Both the position numbers and the translations under genes were made by a program. 6,530 bases of DNA from Hydrogenimonas sp. (GTDB lineage: Bacteria > Campylobacterota > Campylobacteria > Campylobacterales > Hydrogenimonadaceae), in the NCBI GenBank assembly GCA_015494675.1, contig WGAW01000109.1:1-6530 (forward strand), given 5' to 3'. The notes beneath the pieces were generated by a model, which searched no databases, was not told where the DNA came from, and saw nothing but the letters and a program-made list of their open reading frames with translations. Shown here one piece after another: positions 1 to 4,430 of the stretch (the first letter of the stretch is position 1; every line of letters starts with the position of its first letter).

Positions 1-420
1 AGATGGGATATGCGCGAGATGCTGGTGCTCTCCAGCTGGCTCGGTGTTGCCGGAGTACTCTCCTCTTTCCTGCTCTTCTGGGTTGCGATGGAGGTTATGC
101 AACTGCCCGAGATCTATGTACAGACGATGTTTTTTGTAAAGATGGTCGTAGCCGGTCACAATACGATTTTCAATACCCGTACGGATGAATGGTTTTTCAA
201 AAAGCCGTGGCCTTCCGGAAAACTCTTCTGGGCTTCACAGCTGACTGCCGCGACCGGAACGGTGATAGGAGTTTACGGATTCGGATTCATGGAGCCGATG
301 GGATGGTTCATGGCGATTTTGATCTGGATATACGCCCTTGTGTGGTTCGTTTTCAACGATGCGGTGAAAGTGGCGGTCGTAAAATATTACAGGAAAAAGC
401 TGGGGGTGGAGATTCTATAG
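1..420 (+). CDS. Proton-translocating P-type ATPase, C-terminal fragment (5' end outside window)
   Basis: This is the last 139 residues of a plasma-membrane H+-ATPase-like P-type pump (type IIIA), which exports protons at the cost of ATP. The reading frame is open from base 1 (Arg-Trp-Asp-Met...), so the ATG at base 10 is an internal methionine and not a start. The fragment holds only the C-terminal membrane region: hydrophobic stretches at about fragment residues 8-30, 38-52, 74-95 and 100-119, then a short basic cytoplasmic tail. The RWDM opening, the block VAGHNTIFNTRT (residues 50-61) and the aromatic-rich IYALVWFVFND (110-120) match what I know of the C-terminal end of this family in bacteria and archaea. 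The phosphorylation and nucleotide domains lie upstream and cannot be checked. The stop is TAG at 418-420. A relative pumping another cation is possible but less likely. Confidence 0.8.
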   Translation, partial: RWDMREMLVLSSWLGVAGVLSSFLLFWVAMEVMQLPEIYVQTMFFVKMVVAGHNTIFNTRTDEWFFKKPWPSGKLFWASQLTAATGTVIGVYGFGFMEPMGWFMAILIWIYALVWFVFNDAVKVAVVKYYRKKLGVEIL

Positions 421-422
421 AG

Positions 423-444
423 CGGAAGAGTCGGATCTCTTCCG
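423..444. terminator. Stem-loop between convergent genes, possible bidirectional terminator
   Basis: A perfect 8-bp inverted repeat (CGGAAGAG / CTCTTCCG) with a 6-nt loop fills the 26-bp gap between the ends of the convergent ATPase and Fur-family genes. No clear T-run follows on either strand, so it is a weak intrinsic terminator by the usual rule. Its position between two converging stop codons supports a transcript-end role. Confidence 0.4.
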
Positions 445-446
445 TC

Positions 447-848
447 TCAGCGGCACTCGGGGCATGTACCGCGCAGGGTGATGAAGCTCTCTTTTATGCG
501 GTAACCGCTTAGACGCTCCGCCTCTTCGATCACCTTGTCGGTACCTACACAGATATCCTCTATCTTGCCGCAGTTTTCGCAAACCATATGAAGATGCGGC
601 TCTTTTATAAGCTCGAATACCGATTTCGTTTTTGGAATCTTGACCTCCTGAATGAGGCCGCTCTCAATCATCTGGTTTATATTTTTGTAGATCGTGGCGA
701 GCGAAACGCTAGGGAACTGTTTTAGCATCTCGCTGTACAGATCTTCTATATTTATATGTCCATACTCTTCGAGCATCGATACAATCTTGATTCGTTGAGG
801 CGTAGCCTTAAGGTGATGCTCTTTGAGCAGTTCTGCTGTCTCATGCAT
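447..848 (-). CDS. perR: Fur-family metalloregulator, PerR-like peroxide-responsive repressor
   Basis: A 133-residue cytoplasmic DNA-binding repressor of the Fur superfamily. The N-terminal winged helix (about 1-80) carries ATPQR (15-19) and the recognition-helix block SVSLATIYKN (47-56). The C-terminal dimerisation domain has the HLH metal motif (H85, H87) and two CxxC pairs (C90/C93 and C129/C132) typical of the structural zinc site. Lined up by eye with Bacillus PerR, H31, H85, H87 and D98 occupy the positions of the regulatory-metal ligands H37, H91, H93 and D104. Asp at the last position favours PerR over Fur. The Asp85 position appears to be Glu (E79). The ATG at 848 is preceded by AGGGG at 855-859 with 6-nt spacing. 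The gene is divergent from the ferritin/rubrerythrin operon, which also points to peroxide sensing. Fur proper or a relative responding to another metal cannot be excluded. Confidence 0.85.
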   Translation of the reverse strand: MHETAELLKEHHLKATPQRIKIVSMLEEYGHINIEDLYSEMLKQFPSVSLATIYKNINQMIESGLIQEVKIPKTKSVFELIKEPHLHMVCENCGKIEDICVGTDKVIEEAERLSGYRIKESFITLRGTCPECR

Positions 849-876
849 GTTTTTCCCCTACACTATGGCTGACGGA

Positions 877-882
877 ATTATA
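877..882 (-). promoter_or_regulatory. Putative -10 box for the Fur/PerR-family gene
   Basis: The minus strand reads TATAAT here, a perfect -10 hexamer 28 bases upstream of the start codon, predicting transcription from about base 870. No convincing -35 is seen, which is common in Campylobacterota. The box lies about 70 bp from the nearest operator-like palindrome, so strong autoregulation through those sites is not obvious. Confidence 0.5.
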
Positions 883-930
883 CCGAAAACCTGTTTATAT
901 TACTGATTTATACATTAACCTTTTTAACAG

Positions 931-936
931 TATAAT
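931..936 (+). promoter_or_regulatory. Alternative distal -10 box for the ferritin/rubrerythrin operon
   Basis: A perfect TATAAT preceded by a T-run (TTTTTAACAG). If used, it would start transcription near base 943 and give a leader of about 90 nt containing all three palindromes. It competes with the TAGAAT box at 985-990 as the operon promoter, and the sequence alone does not decide between them. Confidence 0.35.
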
Positions 937-952
937 TAATCGAGGCGGGCAC

Positions 953-973
953 AAAAGAAAATTATTTTCTTTT
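953..973. promoter_or_regulatory. Operator-like palindrome 1 (Fur/PerR-box type)
   Basis: A perfect 21-bp odd palindrome, with arms AAAAGAAAAT and ATTTTCTTTT around a central T at 963. The inner 15 bases have the 7-1-7 architecture and AAT-n-ATT core of Fur-superfamily boxes. They match the 7-1-7 Fur consensus (TGATAATnATTATCA) at 10 of 14 positions by my count. Its inner 13-mer is the exact reverse complement of the 13-mer in palindrome 3. It would overlap the -35 region of a promoter with its -10 at 985-990. Confidence 0.6.
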
Positions 974-984
974 AAGCCTTTTTG

Positions 985-990
985 TAGAAT
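985..990 (+). promoter_or_regulatory. Putative -10 box (TAGAAT) of the ferritin/rubrerythrin operon
   Basis: TAGAAT preceded by TTTTTG resembles Campylobacterota promoters, where a T-rich block and TG precede the -10, although the TG is one base too close for a textbook extended -10. Transcription would start near 997. This placement would put the three palindromes across the -35, the -10 and the start site, ideal for repression. Confidence 0.4.
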
Positions 991-996
991 AATTCT
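986..996. promoter_or_regulatory. Operator-like palindrome 2 (short, overlaps -10)
   Basis: AGAAT-A-ATTCT is a perfect 11-bp odd palindrome with the same AAT-n-ATT core as its two neighbours. The 15-mer centred on it (984-998) matches the Bacillus Per box (TTATAATnATTATAA) at 10 of 14 positions by my count. It is the weakest of the three as a palindrome and may partly reflect A+T richness. Confidence 0.45.
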
Positions 997-1000
997 CAAA

Positions 1001-1015
1001 GGAAAATAATTTTCC
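1001..1015. promoter_or_regulatory. Operator-like palindrome 3 (Fur/PerR-box type)
   Basis: GGAAAAT-A-ATTTTCC is a perfect 15-bp palindrome with exactly the 7-1-7 geometry of Fur/PerR boxes. It matches the 7-1-7 Fur consensus at 10 of 14 positions. It ends 18 bases before the ferritin start codon and just upstream of the AAGGAG ribosome binding site (1022-1026). Centre-to-centre distances are 45 bp from palindrome 1 and 17 bp from palindrome 2. Confidence 0.6.
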
Positions 1016-1033
1016 AATAGAAAGGAGACAACA

Positions 1034-1549
1034 ATGGCAACAAGAGGTAACTCCATTATCAAAGGTGTAGAGATAAGTGAGGTGATAGAGCTTCTAAACA
1101 GAGCATATGCCGACGAGTGGCTCGCCTACTACCAGTACTATATAGAGAGCAAGGTGGTCAAAGGTATCATGAAAGATGCGGCGATCGCCGAACTCGACCA
1201 GCATGCGGCCGATGAACTGCGCCACGCGGGAATGGTGGCCGACAGGATCATCCAACTGGGCGGAACACCGATTCTGCACCCCAAAGAGTGGTTCGAAAAG
1301 ACAAACTGCGGATACGATGCCCCCAACGATTTCGATGTCTTGAAGATTCTCGAAGATGCGATAAAAGGGGAGCAGTGTGCGATAGGCGTCTATAGCCAGA
1401 TAGCCGAGATGACGCATGGAAAGGATATCGTCACATACGATCTGGTGAGCCAGATTCTGGCGGACGAGGTGGAGCACGAAGAGGATCTCGTGGCGCTGCA
1501 CGAGGATATAACGGAGTTTGTAGAGCAGATAAAAGGATCTATCTCATGA
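1034..1549 (+). CDS. Dps-like ferritin of the thioferritin (DPSL) type
   Basis: A 171-residue cytoplasmic four-helix ferritin-like protein, expected to oxidise Fe(II) with peroxide and store the ferric mineral in a 12-mer cage. Diiron ligands can be assigned by pattern: E28 in helix A, E61 with H64 in helix B (ELRH), E113 in helix C and E145 with H148 in helix D (EVEH). Cysteines C92 (NCGY) and C115 (GEQCAIGVY) are spaced like the cysteine pair near the ferroxidase site in archaeal and Bacteroides DPSL/thioferritins. The stretch AEMTHGKDIVTYDLVSQIL (124-142) also resembles those proteins, from memory. The length fits that family. The start has a strong AAGGAG (1022-1026). The stop overlaps the next start (ATGA), so the two genes are translationally coupled. 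Three operator-like palindromes lie immediately upstream. A bacterioferritin-like annotation is the likely alternative label. Confidence 0.82.
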   Translation: MATRGNSIIKGVEISEVIELLNRAYADEWLAYYQYYIESKVVKGIMKDAAIAELDQHAADELRHAGMVADRIIQLGGTPILHPKEWFEKTNCGYDAPNDFDVLKILEDAIKGEQCAIGVYSQIAEMTHGKDIVTYDLVSQILADEVEHEEDLVALHEDITEFVEQIKGSIS

Positions 1550-2193
1550 GACAGTACGAAACATACAGATGCAAGAAGTGCGGTAACGAAGTTGAGGTGC
1601 AGAAGGTGGGCGGCGGAACGCTTGTCTGCTGCGGCGAGGAGATGGAGTGCATCACCGAGAACCTGACGGCTGTAAACCTTATGAAGGCGTTCGCCGGAGA
1701 GTCGATGGCTCGCAACAAGTACGAGTTTTTTGCCGAAATGGCGAGAGAAGAGGGTTGGCACCGCATCGCCGAGCACTTCAACGAAGCGGCGATGAACGAG
1801 AAGTACCACGCGATGGCGGAGTTCAAGACCTACAACAAGCTGATGTACGGCATAGAGCTTCACGAGACACTGAAAAACCTCGACATAGCGATGGCCGGCG
1901 AGAATTACGAACACACCGAAATGTATCCTAACTTCGCAAAGATAGCCGAAGAGGAGGGCTATAAAGATATAGCGAGACTTCTGAAGGCCATCGCGAAGGT
2001 GGAAGTGGAGCATGAGCGCGAGTACAACGAACTCAAAAAGTGTCTCGAAGAGGAGGGGTTCTTCGAGAGTGACGAAGATGAGTTCTGGGTGTGCGAAGTG
2101 TGCGGACACGTACACCGCGGCAAAAAAGCGCCGAAAGCGTGCCCTCTTTGCAAGGCTCCGCGGGAGTATTTCAAAAGAGAGCACCTCTGCTGA
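1546..2193 (+). CDS. rrc: Desulforubrerythrin (desulforedoxin-rubrerythrin-rubredoxin), peroxide reductase
   Basis: A 215-residue cytoplasmic iron protein with three metal sites, expected to reduce hydrogen peroxide to water. An N-terminal desulforedoxin-like domain (1-36) binds one FeCys4 through C9, C12, C28 and C29. A rubrerythrin four-helix domain (about 40-170) supplies the diiron ligands E52, E85, E119, E122, E153 and H156. A C-terminal rubredoxin domain (about 178-211) binds a second FeCys4 through C183/C186 and C199/C202. This domain order matches the C. jejuni protein described as desulforubrerythrin (Rrc). Electrons presumably enter through the cysteine-iron centres from an NAD(P)H-linked reductase that is not in the window. 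The ATG overlaps the stop of the ferritin gene, and no strong separate promoter is visible, so the pair is one transcript. All expected ligands are present. Confidence 0.93.
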   Translation: MRQYETYRCKKCGNEVEVQKVGGGTLVCCGEEMECITENLTAVNLMKAFAGESMARNKYEFFAEMAREEGWHRIAEHFNEAAMNEKYHAMAEFKTYNKLMYGIELHETLKNLDIAMAGENYEHTEMYPNFAKIAEEEGYKDIARLLKAIAKVEVEHEREYNELKKCLEEEGFFESDEDEFWVCEVCGHVHRGKKAPKACPLCKAPREYFKREHLC

Positions 2194-2205
2194 CTCCTAT
2201 TTGGA

Positions 2206-2234
2206 GCCCGCCGGCCCGATGCGGCCGGCGGAGC
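2206..2234 (+). terminator. GC-rich hairpin after desulforubrerythrin, probable transcript end
   Basis: CCGCCGGCC (2208-2216) pairs perfectly with GGCCGGCGG (2223-2231) around a 6-nt loop. Two more G-C pairs form past a bulged A. It starts 15 bases after the rubrerythrin stop. No T-run follows (AGCGCATAAATTAAAAA), so it is not a canonical intrinsic terminator. It may stabilise the mRNA 3' end or act with Rho. Confidence 0.45.
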
Positions 2235-2249
2235 GCATAAATTAAAAAC

Positions 2250-2276
2250 TGATTTTACGCGAATAGCGTAAAATCA
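2250..2276. repeat. Strong stem-loop inside the repeat element
   Basis: TGATTTTACGC (2250-2260) pairs perfectly with GCGTAAAATCA (2266-2276) around GAATA. The left arm is also the inner part of the left terminal repeat, so it can pair either locally or with the far right end at 2359-2369, giving two competing folds. Confidence 0.7.
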
Positions 2277-2278
2277 TC

Positions 2279-2297
2279 TCGAAATCTGAGATTTCGA
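2279..2297. repeat. Perfect 19-bp palindrome inside the repeat element
   Basis: TCGAAATCT and AGATTTCGA flank a single G at 2288. As RNA or single-stranded DNA it could form a hairpin next to the 2250-2276 stem, and as duplex DNA it could be a dimeric protein site. Confidence 0.65.
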
Positions 2298-2384
2298 AGC
2301 TTCAGGGGGTTGTAGGGCCGGTTATGCCCTGCCAAATTGTGGGCTTGGCCCGGAATTTGCGTAACATCAGTTAAAAATTTAGAG

Positions 2385-2391
2385 AAAGAGG
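2385..2391 (+). promoter_or_regulatory. Ribosome binding site deciding the sulfurtransferase start
   Basis: AAAGAGG ends 7 nt before the TTG at 2399 but only 1 nt before the TTG at 2393. The normal spacing therefore favours 2399 as the start codon and gives a protein that begins with a clean signal peptide (Met-Lys-Lys-Phe-Phe). Confidence 0.6.
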
Positions 2392-2398
2392 CTTGGAT

Positions 2399-3274
2399 TT
2401 GAAAAAGTTTTTTATAGCGCTGCTTGCGACTTCCATTTCGATGATGGCGATGGAGCCGCTTGTAAGCGGTGAGTGGCTCAAAGAGCATCTTAACGACAAA
2501 GATCTGGTAATAGTTGATATCTCTTCGAAAAGCGCTTATAAAAAGGGGCATATCCCGGGGGCTGTGCATACGGATATTAAAGAGTGGCGCAAAGCCCACG
2601 GCAAACATGCCCTCGTAAGGCCGCTTGAAGAGGTCGAGGCGCTGATGAGAGAGCTGGGTATCGACAACGAGAGCAGGGTGGTGGTCTATTCGCACCATTC
2701 GAATGCCAAAGATATCCTGAAGCCTGCCTATGCGGTATGGGCGATGGAACTTTACGGCTTGAAGAGCACCGCAATTCTGGACGGCGGTATAGAGTCGTTC
2801 AAAAGGGCAGGCGGAAAGCTGCAGCGGCTTCCGGTAAAGCGTAGGGCGGGAGATTTCAAAGCCGAGCCCGATATGGATATAGTCATCGATCTCGATGGTG
2901 TAAAAGAGCGCATAGGAAGCGCAAGGATGCTCGATGCAAGGCCCGCCGTTTTCTACTTCGGTGCCGAAAAGCAGAAGGTTTTGAAGCGTGCGGGTCACAT
3001 AAGTGGAGCCACCAGCTATTTCTGGAGATACAGTTTCAACAGTGACGGGACGATGAAACCCCGAACGGAGCTGAAAAGGATGCTGGTGGATGGTCTGGGG
3101 CTCGACCCCCGAAAGGAGCTGGTGACCTACTGTACGGGAGGTCTTGAAACATCGATGAACTATTTCGTTCTGCACCGTCTGCTCGGATTTGAAAAGGCGA
3201 AGCTATACGACGCTTCGATGAAAGAGTGGGCGAACAGGGACGATACACCGATGAGGCTCTTTAGGTGGGAGTAA
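2399..3274 (+). CDS. Exported two-domain rhodanese-type sulfurtransferase
   Basis: A 291-residue thiosulfate/3-mercaptopyruvate sulfurtransferase-like protein that should move sulfane sulfur from a donor to a thiol or cyanide acceptor through a cysteine persulfide. The TTG at 2399 is chosen from ribosome-site spacing; the alternative TTG at 2393 adds two residues. The N-terminus (KKFFIALLATSISMMA) looks like a signal peptide, placing the enzyme in the periplasm. The first rhodanese domain (about 19-140: VIVDIS, GHIPGAVHTD) lacks a cysteine, as is usual for the structural domain. The second (about 155-291) has the active-site loop CTGGLET with C245, the only cysteine in the protein, followed by EWANRDDTPM, typical of the family's C-terminal end. 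The loop is not the standard CGSGVTA or CRxGVTA, so substrate preference is open. It lies 90 bp before the peroxidase, which has its own promoter. Confidence 0.85.
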   Translation: MKKFFIALLATSISMMAMEPLVSGEWLKEHLNDKDLVIVDISSKSAYKKGHIPGAVHTDIKEWRKAHGKHALVRPLEEVEALMRELGIDNESRVVVYSHHSNAKDILKPAYAVWAMELYGLKSTAILDGGIESFKRAGGKLQRLPVKRRAGDFKAEPDMDIVIDLDGVKERIGSARMLDARPAVFYFGAEKQKVLKRAGHISGATSYFWRYSFNSDGTMKPRTELKRMLVDGLGLDPRKELVTYCTGGLETSMNYFVLHRLLGFEKAKLYDASMKEWANRDDTPMRLFRWE

Positions 3275-3321
3275 CTCTTTGAAGTAAAACTATTTCCTTA
3301 AGGATAATTTTTATTATATAG

Positions 3322-3330
3322 TGATATAAT
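3322..3330 (+). promoter_or_regulatory. Extended -10 promoter of the cytochrome c peroxidase gene
   Basis: TG-A-TATAAT is a perfect extended -10 element preceded by a T/A-rich block, as in Campylobacterota housekeeping promoters. Transcription should start near 3337 and give a leader of about 28 nt carrying the AAGGAG ribosome site at 3353-3358. No good -35 is visible. A 10-bp palindrome (TCCTTAAGGA, 3295-3304) lies just upstream and could be an operator. Confidence 0.65.
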
Positions 3331-3364
3331 TCCAAGTACAAAAACAGATAAGAAGGAGAGAACG

Positions 3365-4396
3365 ATGAAGAAGATGGTTGTAGCCGTAGGTGCTGTAGCG
3401 TTTATGGGTATAAGTGCCGTAGCGGCGGACGCTTTGGTTCAAAAAGCGAAAAATGCCGGCCTTAAGCCGATTCCTGAGAGCAAAACCGAGCTTTACAAAC
3501 TTATAGACAACCCGAAAAACCCGATTACTGATGCAAAAGTCGAGCTCGGTAAAAAGCTCTATTTCGACCCGAGACTCAGCAAGAGCGGTCTTATAAGCTG
3601 TAACACATGCCACAACCTTGCAACCGGCGGTGTAGACGGTGTCGATGCGGCTACAGGTCACAAGTGGACCGCAAACCCGCATCACCTGAATTCTCCTACC
3701 GTCTACAACGCGGTTTTCGCACAGAGACAGTTCTGGGACGGACGAAGCCCCGATCTTGAAGATCAGGCGCAGGGGCCTATCCAGGCGGCTCCCGAGATGG
3801 CGGCTACGAAAGAGCATGTGGAGAAGGTTATAAACTCCATACCGGAGTATGTAAAAGAGTTCAAAAAAGCTTACGACAATCCTAATATGAAGCCGACTTT
3901 CAAGGATGTCGCGGATGTTATCGGGATATTCGAGCGCACGCTTGTGACTCCGTCAAGATATGACAAATATCTGGCCGGATGCGACAAAGCGCTGAGCAAA
4001 GAGGAGAAAGAGGGTCTTAAGATCTTCATCGACAAAGGGTGTGTAAGCTGCCACAACGGCGTCGCACTGGGCGGATCGATGCAGCCGTTCCCCGCGGTAG
4101 GTAAATACAAGTATGCCGATATCGGGGACTTCAAGGGTGACAAAAACGGTATGGTAAAAGTTCCTACACTCAGGAACGTTCTGGAGACAAGACCGTACTT
4201 CCACAACGGTGCCGTCTGGTCGATCGAAGAGGCTATCAAGATAATGGGCGAGACGCAGCTCGGAGTCAAGATTAGCGACAAAGAGGCGAAGAAGATCAAA
4301 ACGTTCTTCGGGGCCCTTACAGGTAAAAAACCGTATGTACGGTACCCGATGCTCCCCGCAAGCACAGAGAAGACTCCAAAACCCGATCTCAACTGA
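3365..4396 (+). CDS. ccpA: Di-haem cytochrome c peroxidase, periplasmic
   Basis: A 343-residue bacterial di-haem cytochrome c peroxidase that reduces hydrogen peroxide to water in the periplasm with electrons from small c-type cytochromes. A signal peptide covers residues 1-21 (cleavage near AVA/AD). Two haem attachment motifs, CNTCH (79-83) and CVSCH (226-230), mark the N-terminal low-potential and C-terminal high-potential domains. HHLNSPT (106-112) contains the expected switchable distal histidine. The block QAQGPIQAAPEM (134-145) carries the likely catalytic glutamate E144. M263 in GMVKVPTLRN is the expected axial ligand of the high-potential haem, followed by PYFHNG (277-282). Length and domain order are normal for the family. 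The start has AAGGAG with 6-nt spacing. Its own extended -10 promoter makes it independent of the sulfurtransferase. Placement near a PerR-like regulator suggests shared peroxide control, but no clear PerR box was found here. Confidence 0.95.
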   Translation: MKKMVVAVGAVAFMGISAVAADALVQKAKNAGLKPIPESKTELYKLIDNPKNPITDAKVELGKKLYFDPRLSKSGLISCNTCHNLATGGVDGVDAATGHKWTANPHHLNSPTVYNAVFAQRQFWDGRSPDLEDQAQGPIQAAPEMAATKEHVEKVINSIPEYVKEFKKAYDNPNMKPTFKDVADVIGIFERTLVTPSRYDKYLAGCDKALSKEEKEGLKIFIDKGCVSCHNGVALGGSMQPFPAVGKYKYADIGDFKGDKNGMVKVPTLRNVLETRPYFHNGAVWSIEEAIKIMGETQLGVKISDKEAKKIKTFFGALTGKKPYVRYPMLPASTEKTPKPDLN

Positions 4397-4401
4397 TTCC
4401 G

Positions 4402-4419
4402 CTCCCCCTCGAGGGGGCG
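4402..4419. terminator. Hairpin between convergent peroxidase and chemoreceptor genes
   Basis: A perfect 14-bp palindrome CCCCCTCGAGGGGG (4404-4417) starts 8 bases after the peroxidase stop. It forms a 5-bp G-C stem with a TCGA loop. The bases after it on the plus strand are only moderately T-rich (CTCCTCTTTATACTTT), and there is no T-run on the minus strand. It most likely ends the peroxidase transcript and may also block read-through from the chemoreceptor. Confidence 0.5.
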
Positions 4420-4430
4420 TCGACTCCTCT

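Larger units (their letters stand above)
2238..2381. repeat. MITE-like non-coding element with terminal inverted repeats
   Basis: The two ends (2238-2260 and 2359-2381) are imperfect inverted repeats, 23 bp each and identical at 19 positions. The inner 14 bp (2247-2260 and 2359-2372) have a single mismatch. Both outer ends are TA. The interior holds no credible gene but several stem-loops: 2250-2276 (11-bp stem, 5-nt loop), 2279-2297 (9-bp arms around one base), 2314-2330 (5-bp stem) and 2333-2359 (6 bp plus 4 bp with a 2x2 internal loop). The motif GCGTAA-ATCA occurs at both 2266-2276 and 2359-2369, differing by one base. Size and structure fit a non-autonomous mobile element or a dispersed palindromic repeat. 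A structured 5' leader of the following gene is the main alternative. Confidence 0.5.

Noticed and set aside
10..420. Complete 136-residue membrane protein starting at base 10
   Set aside because: The frame is open to base 1 and reads RWDM, matching the interior of the P-type ATPase C-terminal membrane region. It is a 5'-truncated gene.
1390..2184. Long minus-strand open frame of 264 codons across the ferritin and rubrerythrin genes
   Set aside because: It is antisense to two genes with complete metal-ligand patterns, and its translation shows no recognisable domain. It is a codon-usage shadow.
2238..2381. CRISPR array or tRNA in the structured intergenic region
   Set aside because: There are no regularly spaced direct repeats with unique spacers and no cloverleaf or CCA-end pattern. 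The structure is a set of inverted repeats.
2255..3175. Minus-strand open frame of 306 codons opposite the sulfurtransferase
   Set aside because: It is antisense to a clear rhodanese-type protein and runs into the structured repeat element. There is no family resemblance.
3303..3317. PerR/Fur-like box upstream of the peroxidase (ATAAT-TTTT-ATTAT)
   Set aside because: The half-site spacing is four bases instead of one, and the stretch lies in a generally A/T-rich promoter. It does not match the three palindromes upstream of the ferritin.
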